A stretch of 64,000 nt of DNA. Origin: Sphingobium psychrophilum (lineage in GTDB: Bacteria; Pseudomonadota; Alphaproteobacteria; Sphingomonadales; Sphingomonadaceae). Shown one piece after another: positions 63,644 to 64,000 of the stretch (the first letter of the stretch is position 1; every line of letters begins with the position of its first letter). The notes under the pieces are model-generated. The model saw only the letters and a program-made list of their open reading frames with translations. It was not told the origin of the DNA and ran no database searches. The position numbers and the translations under genes were made by a program. The stretch covers positions 124,001 to 188,000 of the forward strand of contig NZ_JABBFV010000009.1 of the NCBI RefSeq assembly GCF_012927105.1, in the 5' to 3' direction.

Positions 63644-64000
63644 ATGCCCACAAACCTTGACCTCACCCAAGCGATCAGAGGCAAGATACTTGCCGCGCTA
63701 AAGGCCGATACCGACCTATCGGCCGTTGTGGCAGGCCGCATCTACCCTCAGGCCGTGCCCGCGACGCTGACATATCCTTATATCAAGATCGGCTCACCAA
63801 TCACCACGCCGCAGTTCATCGACGGCGGCGACGGGTGCGATTACAGCGCTGCCATCCACTGCTTTACGAAGAAGAAAGGCGGCGCGCTCCCACCTGAGGA
63901 AATGGCCATGGCGATCAACGCCCATGTCGTGCGCATATTAAATGCGATCGAAGTGTCCGAAATTGGCGACAGTCTCACGCTGGACATCTTCCCACGGCAA
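63644..64000 (+). CDS. DUF3168 phage tail-completion protein, 5' part
   Basis: 119 residues visible, running off the right edge. The opening LTQAIRGKILAALKADTDLSAVVAGR, then YPQAVPATLTYPYIKIG, fits the DUF3168 tail-terminator-like family. In HK97-type phages this gene normally follows the gp10-like gene directly. Confidence 0.82.
   Translation, partial: MPTNLDLTQAIRGKILAALKADTDLSAVVAGRIYPQAVPATLTYPYIKIGSPITTPQFIDGGDGCDYSAAIHCFTKKKGGALPPEEMAMAINAHVVRILNAIEVSEIGDSLTLDIFPRQ

Larger units (their letters stand above)
56070..64000. mobile_element. Prophage or prophage remnant, left end, continues past the window
   Basis: Begins at the tRNA-Val fragment with an integrase gene reading toward it, then an excisionase-like gene and small early genes on the minus strand, head-tail and tail genes on the plus strand, and a regulatory/cargo block. 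The right boundary is not in the window. No terminase, portal, protease or capsid gene is seen before the first head-tail gene, so it may be defective or rearranged. Confidence 0.88.

Noticed and set aside
1..64000. CRISPR arrays
   Set aside because: No set of regularly spaced short repeats was seen; the only repeats are pairs, palindromes and insertion-sequence ends.

Overview
The window looks like chromosome from a Sphingomonadaceae alphaproteobacterium (Sphingobium/Sphingomonas type). It has high GC, and the protein sequences and gene groupings are sphingomonad-like: divL-tsaE-amgK-murU-addB-addA, kdpFABCDE, and a run of cell-wall and replication genes. The genus is inferred from sequence style, because no rRNA or marker comparison was possible.

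Layout. 1-371 is the 5' part of mazG. 449-1398 is a shrunken ISNCY-type insertion sequence whose transposase lost its catalytic core in frame. 1494-11382 is one minus-strand run, read mltB > rlpA-like > dacC/F > tmk > holB > metG > tatD > PhnP-like hydrolase > retropepsin-like protease > MFS transporter. 11532-16378 is a host tRNA-Ser(TGA) gene split at its anticodon loop by a 4.76-kb island. The island carries a complete tRNA-Ser(TGA), a DNA cytosine methyltransferase, a convergent HNH endonuclease, small unknown genes and a tyrosine integrase. 16379-24369 is the kdp potassium-uptake operon with its two-component regulator, preceded by a 27-residue membrane peptide. Next come a PilZ protein and secA, then a plus-strand group (membrane glycosyltransferase, argJ, IMPase-family phosphatase, GST). 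32327-43573 (minus) holds trxA, addA, addB, murU, amgK, tsaE and divL. 43726-55955 is housekeeping: ahcY, yqgE, a peroxiredoxin, amn, a diguanylate cyclase, an M2 peptidase, an alpha/beta hydrolase, a DUF2238 protein, asd and a DPP4-like peptidase.

56070-64000 is the left end of a prophage or prophage remnant next to a tRNA-Val(CAC) 3' fragment. It has an integrase overlapping an excisionase-like gene by 160 nt, a block of small early genes, head-tail and tail genes, and a regulatory/cargo block. That block holds a Rha/KilAC-type antirepressor, two divergent Arc-like repressors around a 9-bp inverted repeat, and a toxin-antitoxin pair with a strong, apparently leaderless promoter. No terminase, portal or capsid genes lie between the early genes and the first head-tail gene.

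Best candidate for something little described: the small restriction-modification island that inserts exactly at the anticodon loop of tRNA-Ser. It does not rebuild the gene at its junction, but carries a whole replacement tRNA-Ser bracketed by short direct repeats. If the carried tRNA is the cell's only UCA decoder, the island would be essential to its host once integrated, on top of any restriction-modification addiction.
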